This document shows positions 16,500-24,057 of a stretch of 64,000 bases of DNA, piece after piece. Source of the stretch: Arthrobacter sp. SDTb3-6 (GTDB lineage: Bacteria; Actinomycetota; Actinomycetes; Actinomycetales; Micrococcaceae); contig NZ_JAAMFN010000011.1 of assembly GCF_013376095.1 (NCBI RefSeq), forward strand, positions 1 to 64,000, given 5' to 3'. The notes under the pieces are model-generated. The model was not told the DNA's origin, did no database searches, and was given only the letters and a program-made list of their open reading frames with translations. Each line of letters opens with the position of its first letter. The first letter of the stretch is position 1. The translations under genes were made by a program, and so were the position numbers.

Positions 16500-17762
16500 T
16501 TAACTAATCTGTATTTGCACTGTCGCTCCAGCCAGAGCGTCGAACGGAGGCGCCGAACCGAGATTCACAAAACCCGCGTCTGCAAGGTCCTGCAGCTCAC
16601 TGCCGGAAAGGTTCAACACTGAGCTGAGCACTCCAGCTGTGTTCTGCCCCAACTCCGGAGCGGGTTCAACCGATGGGCTTGCTGAACCGCTTTCCCCAAA
16701 GGCAAGCGGGCTGCGCGGCGCCAAAATAAATCCCAGTCCCCTCTGCTCGATGGTCGAAAACATCGGATTCTTCTCCGAGCACCGATAATCCTCGGTGACG
16801 AGCTGCCTAAAGTCACGATAGACGCCATACATCGCTCCGGCCTTCGCCAGACCAGATTCGACGTCGAACAAGCTGCGGGCAGCAAACCACGGTTCGATAA
16901 TCGCCGCGATCTCTTCCCGGGCCGCATAGCGTCCGCCGTCGGTGCCCAAATCAACGCCGAGCCGAGCGGCCATGGCGTCGAGCTCCGTGCCTGCACCACT
17001 CGCCGTTGCAATTGCAGCCCATTGGCGTAGGGTCATGGCGGCAATCATGACGCGCCGTCCATCGGCGGTCTCGAAGTCACAGCCAAAGGCACCATAGATG
17101 TAGTTACCCTCAGGCTCGCGGGAGTGGTTGTTGACCTGGACGTCGGCAACGTATCCCAGATTGGCGACGACCGAGAGCATGACATCGGAGAGTGCCAAAC
17201 TGACCTTCTGACTCTCCCCTGTTATTCCTCGCGCGCGATCAGCGGCCAGGACGGCCATGCCCAGATAAAGGCCCGCCGCTATATCCCAGGCAGGGAGCAC
17301 GTGATTCACGGGCGCGGTCCCAACTCCGGTGGCCGTTGGAAATCCGCTGGGAGGATTGACGGTGTAGTCGACCGCCGGCGTGCCGTCGAAGTTCCCCGTG
17401 AGCTCCACGAAGACAAGGTCGTCGCGCTCCGCGCGCAGCCGCTCATAGTCCATCCAGCCGCGGGCAGGTAAATTGGTTACAAGAATGCCGGCGTCGCGAA
17501 TGATCGCTGTGGCCAGGGCTTGCCCTTCCTCCGACTTCAGGTCCAAGGAAACGGAGCGTTTAGACTTGTTTAGACTGGCCCAGTAGATGCTCTTTCCCGA
17601 GGGTGCCAGCGGCCAGCGCCCGAAGTCGACGTTACCGGCGATCGGGTCGATGCGAATCACGTCGGCACCGAGTTGGGCCAGGTTCAATCCGGCAAATGGC
17701 GCAGCGATAAAGGCGGATATCTCGACGACGCGCAGTCCGGCGAGCGGTCCCAGCGGGCTCAA
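16500..17762 (-). CDS. mct: Family III CoA-transferase, 2-methylfumaryl-CoA (mesaconyl-CoA C1-C4) isomerase-like
   Basis: This 420-residue family III protein resembles 2-methylfumaryl-CoA isomerases (Mct), which move CoA intramolecularly from C1 to C4 of mesaconate. Supporting segments are GLRVVEISAFIAAPFAGLNLAQLGADVIRID, SLNKSKRSVSLDLKS, VTNLPARGWMDYERLR, VDYTVNPPSGFPTATG and VNHVLPAWDIAAGLYLG. At the usual catalytic-Asp position it reads GESQKVSLALSD, with Ser instead. The start is the TTG at 17762, which overlaps the stop of the enoyl-CoA hydratase gene (TTGA); the open frame extends further but only over that gene. With the hydratase at 19489 and the lyase at 21280 it would convert mesaconyl-C1-CoA to citramalyl-CoA precursors. 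Confidence 0.75.
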   Translation of the reverse strand: MSPLGPLAGLRVVEISAFIAAPFAGLNLAQLGADVIRIDPIAGNVDFGRWPLAPSGKSIYWASLNKSKRSVSLDLKSEEGQALATAIIRDAGILVTNLPARGWMDYERLRAERDDLVFVELTGNFDGTPAVDYTVNPPSGFPTATGVGTAPVNHVLPAWDIAAGLYLGMAVLAADRARGITGESQKVSLALSDVMLSVVANLGYVADVQVNNHSREPEGNYIYGAFGCDFETADGRRVMIAAMTLRQWAAIATASGAGTELDAMAARLGVDLGTDGGRYAAREEIAAIIEPWFAARSLFDVESGLAKAGAMYGVYRDFRQLVTEDYRCSEKNPMFSTIEQRGLGFILAPRSPLAFGESGSASPSVEPAPELGQNTAGVLSSVLNLSGSELQDLADAGFVNLGSAPPFDALAGATVQIQIS

Positions 17763-18583
17763 CGAGCACCCTCGGCCGATGCCGTGGCCGAACCCTGGAT
17801 TGCTTGTCTGAAGTTCGGCTCCTCTTTGGCCCGGAATGCACGGACCCCCTCTGTGCAATCGAACGAGCTGAAGGCTTCGTCGCTCCATTGGAAGGACACC
17901 TCCCGCAACGTCACCCAGTCGTCGACGTGGCTCCGGTCGATGAGGTCCTTTGCCGCAGCGAGCCCAAGTGCCGGCCCACGACCCATCTCGGTGGCCAGCC
18001 GCAGGGCGGCAACCAGCGCGGTGCCTTGAGGCACAAGTTCATCAACCAATCCCATTTGTTCGGCCTGCCGGGCGTCGACTGATTCGGCGGTAAAAATCAT
18101 CCTCTTCGCACGGCCGGGTCCGATTCGCCGACTCAGTCTGACGGGACCTCCACTGCTGGGAAACACGCCCAGACGAATCTCTGGCAGTGCCAGCTTGGCT
18201 GTCTCATCGGCCACGATCACGTCGCAGCAGAGGGCAATTTCCAGTCCGCCACCGTAGGCGAGTCCGTTCAGCGCAGCAACAGTCGGCTTGGGAAGTTGCT
18301 CCAACCGGCTGAAAACCTCGTTCTGGAAACGCAGCTTTCCAGGCACAACGCGTCCGCTCTGCATGAATTCATCGAACTCGTCGATATCCGAACCAGCGCA
18401 GAATGCCTTCTCTCCGGCCCCCGTCAGGACAATGGCGTGTACCTGATGATCGTCGGCGGCGGCCTTGAGATGTTCGTTCAGGTCTGCTGTCAATGGGAGG
18501 GAAACGAGGTTCAGCGGAAGATTGACCAGTTCGATCACGGCAACGCCGTCCTCAACGCGGTAAGTCGTGGTTCCTAAGGGCAT
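17759..18583 (-). CDS. Enoyl-CoA hydratase/isomerase (crotonase family)
   Basis: A 274-residue crotonase-fold protein. The oxyanion-hole segments are GEKAFCAGSDIDEF and LNGLAYGGGLEIALCCDVIVA; the catalytic-glutamate region reads LPEIRLGVFPSSGG. The ATG at 18583 is preferred because GGAG lies 8 bases before it; the frame is open to 18637. It is the first gene of a leftward two-gene operon and faces the GntR regulator across a shared operator region. It probably hydrates or isomerises an unsaturated CoA ester of the same pathway as the mesaconyl-CoA genes around it. Confidence 0.87.
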   Translation of the reverse strand: MPLGTTTYRVEDGVAVIELVNLPLNLVSLPLTADLNEHLKAAADDHQVHAIVLTGAGEKAFCAGSDIDEFDEFMQSGRVVPGKLRFQNEVFSRLEQLPKPTVAALNGLAYGGGLEIALCCDVIVADETAKLALPEIRLGVFPSSGGPVRLSRRIGPGRAKRMIFTAESVDARQAEQMGLVDELVPQGTALVAALRLATEMGRGPALGLAAAKDLIDRSHVDDWVTLREVSFQWSDEAFSSFDCTEGVRAFRAKEEPNFRQAIQGSATASAEGAR

Positions 18584-18651
18584 TGGATGCTCCAATCTTT
18601 GCACTGCCGGGGCGCTTGTGCGCGGGGACACAATCACATTATCCTATTTCT

Positions 18652-18688
18652 GGATCCAAAAACCAGAACTGATTTGGTTTTGGGATCC
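18652..18688. promoter_or_regulatory. Inverted-repeat operator between divergent hydratase and GntR genes
   Basis: GGATCCAAAAACCAG (18652-18666) and TTGGTTTTGGGATCC (18674-18688) form a near-perfect inverted repeat around a 7-base spacer. The same half-site occurs at 21088-21101, upstream of the CitE-like gene. The adjacent GntR product is the likely binder, which would couple both transcription units and its own gene. Confidence 0.68.
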
Positions 18689-18729
18689 GAGAGTCCCGAA
18701 AGGAGCCCCCGTCGCCTAAACTGAAGAAT

Positions 18730-19437
18730 ATGACAGCCTTGGATACACGCCCGCTAGTGGAGCGAATAACCGACGAACTCCGCGCACAGGTCATCGACGG
18801 CAGGCTCAAGCCGGGATCGCGGCTGCGACAGGAGGAGATTGCGGCGGAACTCGGGGTGAGCCGCACTCCCCTGCGCGAGGCCTTCCGCCGACTTCAGGGC
18901 GAGGGTTGGTTTGCCAACCATGCGCGTCAGGGAATCGTCGTCAACGAGATGACGATCGACGAGATCACGGACATCGCGGTGGCCCGAATGATGCTCGAGC
19001 CCGTTTCGGCGGGGCTGGCGGCACGCGTCCACGACGATGCGGCTGCCGGGCGTTTGCGCGACATGACGTTGGCGCAAATCGATCCGATGGACACACACGC
19101 CTTCTTCGATTCCAACAGGGATTTCCACTTTGAAATCTCGGGGATCGGACCGCATGCCAAGGAGACCGACCTGGGCCGAACGATTCGTCGGCACTGGGAA
19201 CTGTTTTCTCGGTACCGCTTGTACTATTGGCGCAGCACGGTCCATGTCAACCGTTCGGAGGCTGCCCACCTGGACATCACTGCGGCATGGCTCGAACGGG
19301 ACTCCGAAACCGTTGAGCGGCTGGTCGCCCGGCACAACTGGCTGGCGATCAAGGACCAGATAGAAGTCCTGCACCCTGAGGCCGAGCTCGATTCGCAGCT
19401 GCTGGCTATGTGCGAAAAATACGGCATCGGCGTCTGA
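18730..19437 (+). CDS. GntR-family regulator, FCD subfamily
   Basis: A 235-residue regulator. The winged helix covers residues 6-75 (ITDELRAQVIDGRLKPGSRLRQE, EIAAELGVSRTPLREAFRRLQGEGW, NHARQGIVVNEM). The FCD domain contains the metal-binding pattern DSNRDFHFEI and AWLERDSETVERLVARHNW. It stands divergent to the enoyl-CoA hydratase/Mct-like operon, and hydratase, lyase and CoA-transferase genes lie downstream. TTTTGGATCC-type palindromes in two promoters of the cluster are its probable operators. The inducer is probably an acid or CoA ester of the mesaconate type. Confidence 0.88.
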   Translation: MTALDTRPLVERITDELRAQVIDGRLKPGSRLRQEEIAAELGVSRTPLREAFRRLQGEGWFANHARQGIVVNEMTIDEITDIAVARMMLEPVSAGLAARVHDDAAAGRLRDMTLAQIDPMDTHAFFDSNRDFHFEISGIGPHAKETDLGRTIRRHWELFSRYRLYYWRSTVHVNRSEAAHLDITAAWLERDSETVERLVARHNWLAIKDQIEVLHPEAELDSQLLAMCEKYGIGV

Positions 19438-19488
19438 CTTCCGCGCCGGGGTCGGGCCTCAATCCATCACGACCGCGAAGGAGCGGGC

Positions 19489-20400
19489 ATGACAACAAAA
19501 CATAGCACCGAAGCCACCGAACCGGCTACAGCCAACGAATATGCGATCACCCCACAGCTTTCCGGGTGGTCACCCAAACCGTTGACGCGGAACCAGTGGT
19601 TAGACCCTTGGCCGCTCGGTGCACTTGCTGCCACGCTCGGGATCGAACCGCCGGCGTCCACAAACGTCCCGCCACTGTGGCACTGGCTTTATTTCCTGGA
19701 CTGGACCCCGGCAGCAGAGCTTGGGAACGACGGGCACCCGACGGCCGGAGATTTCCTGCCACCGCTTCGCCTACGAACGCGAATGTTCGCCGGCGGACGT
19801 TATAAGCAGCTCAAACCGCTGCGGACCGGCATGGACACCGAACGCTCGGCCACGGTGATCCGGACACAGGTGAAGAACGGGCGCTCCGGGGAGATGCTTT
19901 TTGTTGTACTTCGCCACGAGTTTCATCAGCTGGGTGAACTGTGCGTAGTGGAAGAGCAGGATATTGTGTACCGCTCGGGACCAGTCCACCGCGGATCACC
20001 GCCCGCCGCGATCACCCCCGCAGGGCCTGCCGGCGGCGTTGCGGGGGTGGCGCCAGCGGCCAGCGCGTTTACCCCTGAAGCGACGACACTGTTCCGCTTC
20101 AGCGCGCTGACCGGCAACGCACATCGCATCCACTACGACGCGGACTACGCACGTGAGAAGGAGCGCTATGAGCGGCTGGTCATCCATGGGCCACTGCAGA
20201 TCCTGCTGATGATGCGCGAGGGTCTGTCGGGTCGCGCACCCTCCTCGCTCGCGTCTGCCAACTACCGACTGCTCCGACCTGCCCACCTGGGCGATGAGCT
20301 GTCGCTGAGTTCCAGAGACACGCCCACGGGGGTCGATGTCCAACTCTTCGCCGCAGGGCGGCGGCCGGCAAGCGCGACGGCGTCACTTACGTTCCGCTGA
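19489..20400 (+). CDS. HTD2/MaoC-like hydratase, mesaconyl-C4-CoA hydratase-like
   Basis: A 303-residue double hot-dog protein with an FAS1-like N-terminal dehydratase domain (about 10-150) and a MaoC-like C-terminal domain. The C-terminal signature TLFRFSALTGNAHRIHYDADYAREKERYERLVIHGPL gives the catalytic His and nearby residues. This architecture is that of mesaconyl-C4-CoA hydratase (Meh) and of fungal HTD2. WLYFLDWTPAAELGNDGHP in the N-terminal half fits the family. It lies between the GntR gene and a CitE-like lyase, in a cluster that also encodes an Mct-like isomerase. Hydration of mesaconyl-C4-CoA to citramalyl-CoA is the most coherent role. Confidence 0.8.
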   Translation: MTTKHSTEATEPATANEYAITPQLSGWSPKPLTRNQWLDPWPLGALAATLGIEPPASTNVPPLWHWLYFLDWTPAAELGNDGHPTAGDFLPPLRLRTRMFAGGRYKQLKPLRTGMDTERSATVIRTQVKNGRSGEMLFVVLRHEFHQLGELCVVEEQDIVYRSGPVHRGSPPAAITPAGPAGGVAGVAPAASAFTPEATTLFRFSALTGNAHRIHYDADYAREKERYERLVIHGPLQILLMMREGLSGRAPSSLASANYRLLRPAHLGDELSLSSRDTPTGVDVQLFAAGRRPASATASLTFR

Positions 20401-20471
20401 TCGGCTCACCATCCGGCACGACGGCGGGACCTCTCGTCCGCCTGTCTGTGAGCAATGTGTTGCGGAGCGGC

Positions 20472-21005
20472 TCAGTAACGCGCGTGGAGCTCACGGTGTG
20501 CCGCCGCGCGCGGAACATAGCGGATGGCCGTCGCGCCGACACGTTCGACCTCGGCGTCTGTCAGCGGCCTCCTGACTTTCGCCGGCACCCCGGCCACCAG
20601 CGAACGAGGTGGAACGACCGTACCCTCCAGCACGACCGCGCCAGCCGCCACAAGTGACCCCGCGCCAATCACTGCGCCATTCATCACCGTGGCACCCATG
20701 CCGATCAAACTACCGTCCTCGACCGTACAGCCGTGCACCACCGCCCCGTGCCCCACGCTGACTCCCGCCCCAAGGGTGCACGGAAACCCGGGGTCGGCGT
20801 GAACTACAACGTTGTCCTGCAGGTTGCTACCCTCGCCCACTTCAATCCTAGCTGTGTCGGCGCGCACGGTCGCGCCATAAAACACGCTCGCCCCCTCGCC
20901 AAAATGGGCGTCTCCGATGATCGACGCGGTTGGTGCCACGAAAACGGATGCCGGAGTGACGGGGGACTTTCCAGAGAACTCATAGGTGGGTGACATGCCA
21001 GCCAT
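20472..21005 (-). CDS. Gamma-class carbonic anhydrase-like hexapeptide-repeat protein
   Basis: A 177-residue left-handed beta-helix protein with hexapeptide repeats throughout. Three histidines in the gamma-carbonic-anhydrase pattern are present (H69 in VVVHADPG, H86 and H91 in VGHGAVVHG), so a zinc or iron site is likely. Proteins of this group (PaaY-, CaiE- and YrdA-like) often accompany CoA-ester pathways, and some act as thioesterases. It is read opposite to its neighbours, convergent with the hydratase gene and divergent from the CitE-like gene. A second possible ATG lies three codons inside. Whether it hydrates CO2 or spares CoA cannot be told here. Confidence 0.82.
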   Translation of the reverse strand: MAGMSPTYEFSGKSPVTPASVFVAPTASIIGDAHFGEGASVFYGATVRADTARIEVGEGSNLQDNVVVHADPGFPCTLGAGVSVGHGAVVHGCTVEDGSLIGMGATVMNGAVIGAGSLVAAGAVVLEGTVVPPRSLVAGVPAKVRRPLTDAEVERVGATAIRYVPRAAAHRELHARY

Positions 21006-21087
21006 ATTAGTTGCTTAAAGGCAGCTGGAAAGAACTTCATGCCCCGGGGTTGTGCCTCACGTCACTCTCAGTTACGCTATCAATGGA

Positions 21088-21101
21088 TTTTGGATCCAAA
21101 A
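21088..21101. promoter_or_regulatory. Palindromic operator upstream of the CitE/CoA-transferase operon
   Basis: TTTTGGATCCAAAA is a perfect 14-bp palindrome followed by GCCAG, like the left arm of the repeat at 18652. It lies 179 bases upstream of the lyase start at 21280 and 83 bases upstream of the divergent carbonic-anhydrase-like gene. It probably binds the GntR product encoded at 18730. Confidence 0.65.
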
Positions 21102-21279
21102 GCCAGTTTGGTAACGATATGACGCATTGGCACCGAACGGGAGACAGCACCACCAAAGCCTGGCCCCACTCAAGACGTGGGCCACATAGCTGTCAGCACC
21201 GCCCTTCCTCTGGCCGCACTGCTCGAACCGAACGCCCCCACACGGCCAATTCATGCGGCCCACGATTTGAAAGGACCCC

Positions 21280-22152
21280 ATGTCCACCCCCATCAGCACC
21301 CTGCTCTTCTGTCCCGCAACTGCGCCGGACAAAGTCGCAAAGATCCCCTCGACCGGCGCCGACTCCGCGGCGATCGACCTTGAGGACGCCGTCAACACGA
21401 CCCACAAAGTGGCGGCACGAGCCATCGCGCTCGAGAGCATCACTTCTTCCGCGTTTCGGAATTTCCCCGTATTCGTTCGCATCAACGACACCAGCACGGG
21501 CCTCACTGAGGACGATATTGCCGGTGTTGTGCATCCGCACCTGGACGGGATTGTCCTCTCCAAGGCGTCGTCTCCAGCGGATATCGACCTGGCTGATGCC
21601 GCGCTGGCCCGGGCTGAACGTGCCGCCGGCATCCCGATCGGCAGCATCGGCATTATCCCGCTGCTCGAAACCGCAGCCGGCGTGCACCGCGCCGTCGACA
21701 TCCTGTCTGCGTCGTCCCGCGTACGGACGGCCATCTTCGGATTCGTCGACTACATGCTCGACGTAGGGATCCACTCGATCGACCACACTCCCGACGCCGA
21801 TGAGCTACTCTACGCACGCTCCGCCGTCGTTATGGCGTGCCGCGTCGCCGGAATCCAACCGCCGCTGGACGGACCCTTCCTGGGCATCCGCACCCCGGAA
21901 GCGTTGCTCGCGCAGTGCCGACAGGCTCGCCGCATGGGCTATGCGGGAAAGATGCTCATCCACCCGTCCCAGGTGGGGCCCGCCAGAGAGGGGTTCGCGC
22001 CGGACCCGGAGGAGGTCGAGCAGGCCAAGAACATTGTCCGAGCCTTCACAGAAGCCGACCGGCTGGGCAAGGCAGCCATAGTCGTCGATGGCAGACTCGT
22101 CGACTACCCAGTAGTTGCACGCGCGCGCCGCATCCTGGAGGGAGCCCTGTGA
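21280..22152 (+). CDS. HpcH/HpaI-type CoA ester lyase (CitE-like), second copy
   Basis: A 290-residue lyase of the CitE/citramalyl-CoA lyase type. Key segments are FCPATAPDKVAKI, AAIDLEDAVNTTHK, VFVRINDTSTGL, IPLLETAAGVHRA and IFGFVDYMLDVGIHS, which provide the metal-binding acids and the substrate arginine. The ribosome site AAAGGA lies 5 bases before ATG 21280. The stop overlaps the GTG of the CoA-transferase gene. It is distinct from the lyase at 12450 in sequence though the same family. It would cleave citramalyl-CoA (to acetyl-CoA and pyruvate) or a related ester. Confidence 0.87.
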   Translation: MSTPISTLLFCPATAPDKVAKIPSTGADSAAIDLEDAVNTTHKVAARAIALESITSSAFRNFPVFVRINDTSTGLTEDDIAGVVHPHLDGIVLSKASSPADIDLADAALARAERAAGIPIGSIGIIPLLETAAGVHRAVDILSASSRVRTAIFGFVDYMLDVGIHSIDHTPDADELLYARSAVVMACRVAGIQPPLDGPFLGIRTPEALLAQCRQARRMGYAGKMLIHPSQVGPAREGFAPDPEEVEQAKNIVRAFTEADRLGKAAIVVDGRLVDYPVVARARRILEGAL

Positions 22153-23342
22153 ACGCCAGCGCATTCGCCGGAATAAGGGTCCTGGACGCGGCGTCCCTGG
22201 TGGCTGGCCCGATGATGGCCACATACCTCGCCGAATACGGGGCAGACGTCATCAAGGTTGAACAGCCCGGAACTGGCGATCCAATTCGACAATGGGGTGC
22301 CAACAAGGACGGCGTCAACCTGATGTGGAAGAGCTTGGGCCGCAACAAGCGCACCGTCTCGCTCAACCTGCGCGTTGAGGAGGGCCAAGGCATATTCCGA
22401 CACCTCGTGGCCGACGCCGACGTCGTGGTCCTCAACACCCGTCCCAGCACACTCAAGCGCTGGGGACTGACGTGGGAGGAGCTTTCCGCGATCCAGCCGG
22501 GGCTCATCATGGTCCACGTGACCGGCTACGGCGGAACCGGCCCCTACAGCGACAAGCCCGGCTTCGGCACCATAAGCGAGGCCATGAGCGGGTTCTCCCA
22601 CCTCACGGGAGAACCCGACGGGCCGCCAACGTTGCCCGGCTTCATGCTGGCCGACTGTGTCGCCGCCGTGCACGGGGCGTTTGCGATCAGCGCCGCGCTG
22701 CTGCACCGTGAGCGCACCGGCGAGGGGCAGCTGATCGACCTGAGCCTGCTCGAGCCGCTGGCCCGCTTCGCCGAACAAGCCACCCTGGTTTACGACCAGC
22801 TCGGGGAAATCCCGGCTCGTGTGGGCAACAAGTGGTCCATCAGCGTCCCCCGCAATACCTACAAGACTTCAGACAACCAGTGGCTGGCCGTCTCGGGCAG
22901 CGCACAAACGATCGCCTTGCGTGTCTACGACGCCATCGGCAGGCCCGAGCTGCGCGAGGACCCCGAGTACGCCGATCCGCTGCGACGCATCGCCAACCGC
23001 GATGTCGTGGACCAGCTCATCGCCGACTGGATCGGTGCCCGCCCGCTGCAGACTGTGCTGGACGAGTTCGATGCCAGCGGTGTTGCCTCGGGCCCGGTCT
23101 ACAACGCGAAGCAGCTCATGAACGACCCGCACGTCATGGCCCGCGGCACGTTCCTGAGTGTGGCGGACGAGGAACTCAACTCCGTCCGGGTCCAGGCCCC
23201 CGTCGCACGGATGTCGCGTACGCCCGGTGTCGTGCGTCATTTGGGACGCTCGGTCGGCGCCGACAACGAGGAGATCCTTTGCGGTCTGCTCGGCTTAACC
23301 GAAGTCGAAATGTCGGACCTGCGTGAACGTCATGTTATCTGA
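22149..23342 (+). CDS. Family III (CaiB/BaiF) CoA-transferase
   Basis: A 397-residue CoA-transferase from GTG 22149, which overlaps the lyase stop; the longer open frame to 21837 only shadows the lyase gene. Family motifs are FAGIRVLDAASLVAGPMMATYLAEYGADVIKVEQPGTGD, NKRTVSLNLRVEEGQ and MVHVTGYGGTGPYSDKPGFG. The catalytic Asp is present in GEGQLIDLSLLEPL. It would load the pathway's dicarboxylate with CoA, the step before hydration (19489) and cleavage (21280). Itaconate, mesaconate or citramalate are the natural candidates. Confidence 0.88.
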   Translation: MNASAFAGIRVLDAASLVAGPMMATYLAEYGADVIKVEQPGTGDPIRQWGANKDGVNLMWKSLGRNKRTVSLNLRVEEGQGIFRHLVADADVVVLNTRPSTLKRWGLTWEELSAIQPGLIMVHVTGYGGTGPYSDKPGFGTISEAMSGFSHLTGEPDGPPTLPGFMLADCVAAVHGAFAISAALLHRERTGEGQLIDLSLLEPLARFAEQATLVYDQLGEIPARVGNKWSISVPRNTYKTSDNQWLAVSGSAQTIALRVYDAIGRPELREDPEYADPLRRIANRDVVDQLIADWIGARPLQTVLDEFDASGVASGPVYNAKQLMNDPHVMARGTFLSVADEELNSVRVQAPVARMSRTPGVVRHLGRSVGADNEEILCGLLGLTEVEMSDLRERHVI

Positions 23343-24044
23343 AGACAACCATCATCGGGCGGCAATGGCGCCGCCCCTAGCGAGGAGAACATGATGGACC
23401 TGTCAAATTTTCCAATTGCTTGTTCAACCAGCCAGCCTCGTCGTGGTTTTCGTGATCATTTTTGCGTATTCGCAGTCTCTGCCCGAACGGAGGTGGACGA
23501 GTCGTGCCGGCGCCAAGGGCCGCCGAAAGCGATGCAAACAATTCGCGTTGCGAGAGCCTGTTCCGTGTCCAATTGTGGAACTCCAAGATCTCCTGCCCTG
23601 GCCCGCGCGCCTCCACGCCCGCTGACGCCAGGGAGGCTGGTGACCACCAACTATTCGCTGATAAAGCCGCCCGGTATGCGTACGAACATCTGGAGTTCTA
23701 CCGCCGTATCCGTGATAACCAGGGCATGAAGTTGCTGACGGCCGACGTCTGCATGCGCATAGGATCCGCTGCTCTCATGCAAGATTTGCCGTCCCAACTA
23801 ACGATGAGTACGTCGCCGAGCGAAACGTCCGAGGGAGCCTCTTGCTCCAGGTTGCCCCGGCGGTATTTTGCATCCACGAACTAGATACGGCTCTGCACTT
23901 GGATGGTTTTGCTGGAACATACCGAAAGGCTTTTCTAGTAATTACAAAATATGTTGCAAGTTTTCATGTCAGCTGTCACAAACGTTCGCCGTGATCACGG
24001 GCGCTTCCCCGAGATGGCGAGCGCCTACTACAAACAAATTCCCC
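23343..24044. other. Region with decayed or non-coding sequence
   Basis: CGAGGAGAAC precedes ATG ATG GAC at 23391-23399 and looks like a genuine ribosome site, but all frames are short and change after about 110 codons or fewer. A frame at 23462-23884 contains ADKAARYAYEHLEFYRRIRD, which could be a remnant of a coding sequence. I cannot assign it to a family. A frameshifted fourth gene of the upstream operon is possible. Confidence 0.4.
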
Positions 24045-24053
24045 AAAGGAGGT
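24045..24053 (+). promoter_or_regulatory. Consensus Shine-Dalgarno AAAGGAGGT
   Basis: AAAGGAGGT lies 4 bases before ATG 24058. It is the closest match to the anti-Shine-Dalgarno sequence that I noticed among gene starts in the window and fixes the start of the permease gene. Confidence 0.85.
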
Positions 24054-24057
24054 AACA

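Noticed and set aside
16128-16622. 164-codon plus-strand frame as a gene
   Set aside because: It runs antisense into the 3' end of the Mct-like gene, has no ribosome site and resembles no protein family.
23391-23884. Acyl-CoA dehydrogenase pseudogene after the CoA-transferase
   Set aside because: The start has a good ribosome site, but none of the short frames shows a flavoprotein motif; left as unexplained decayed sequence.
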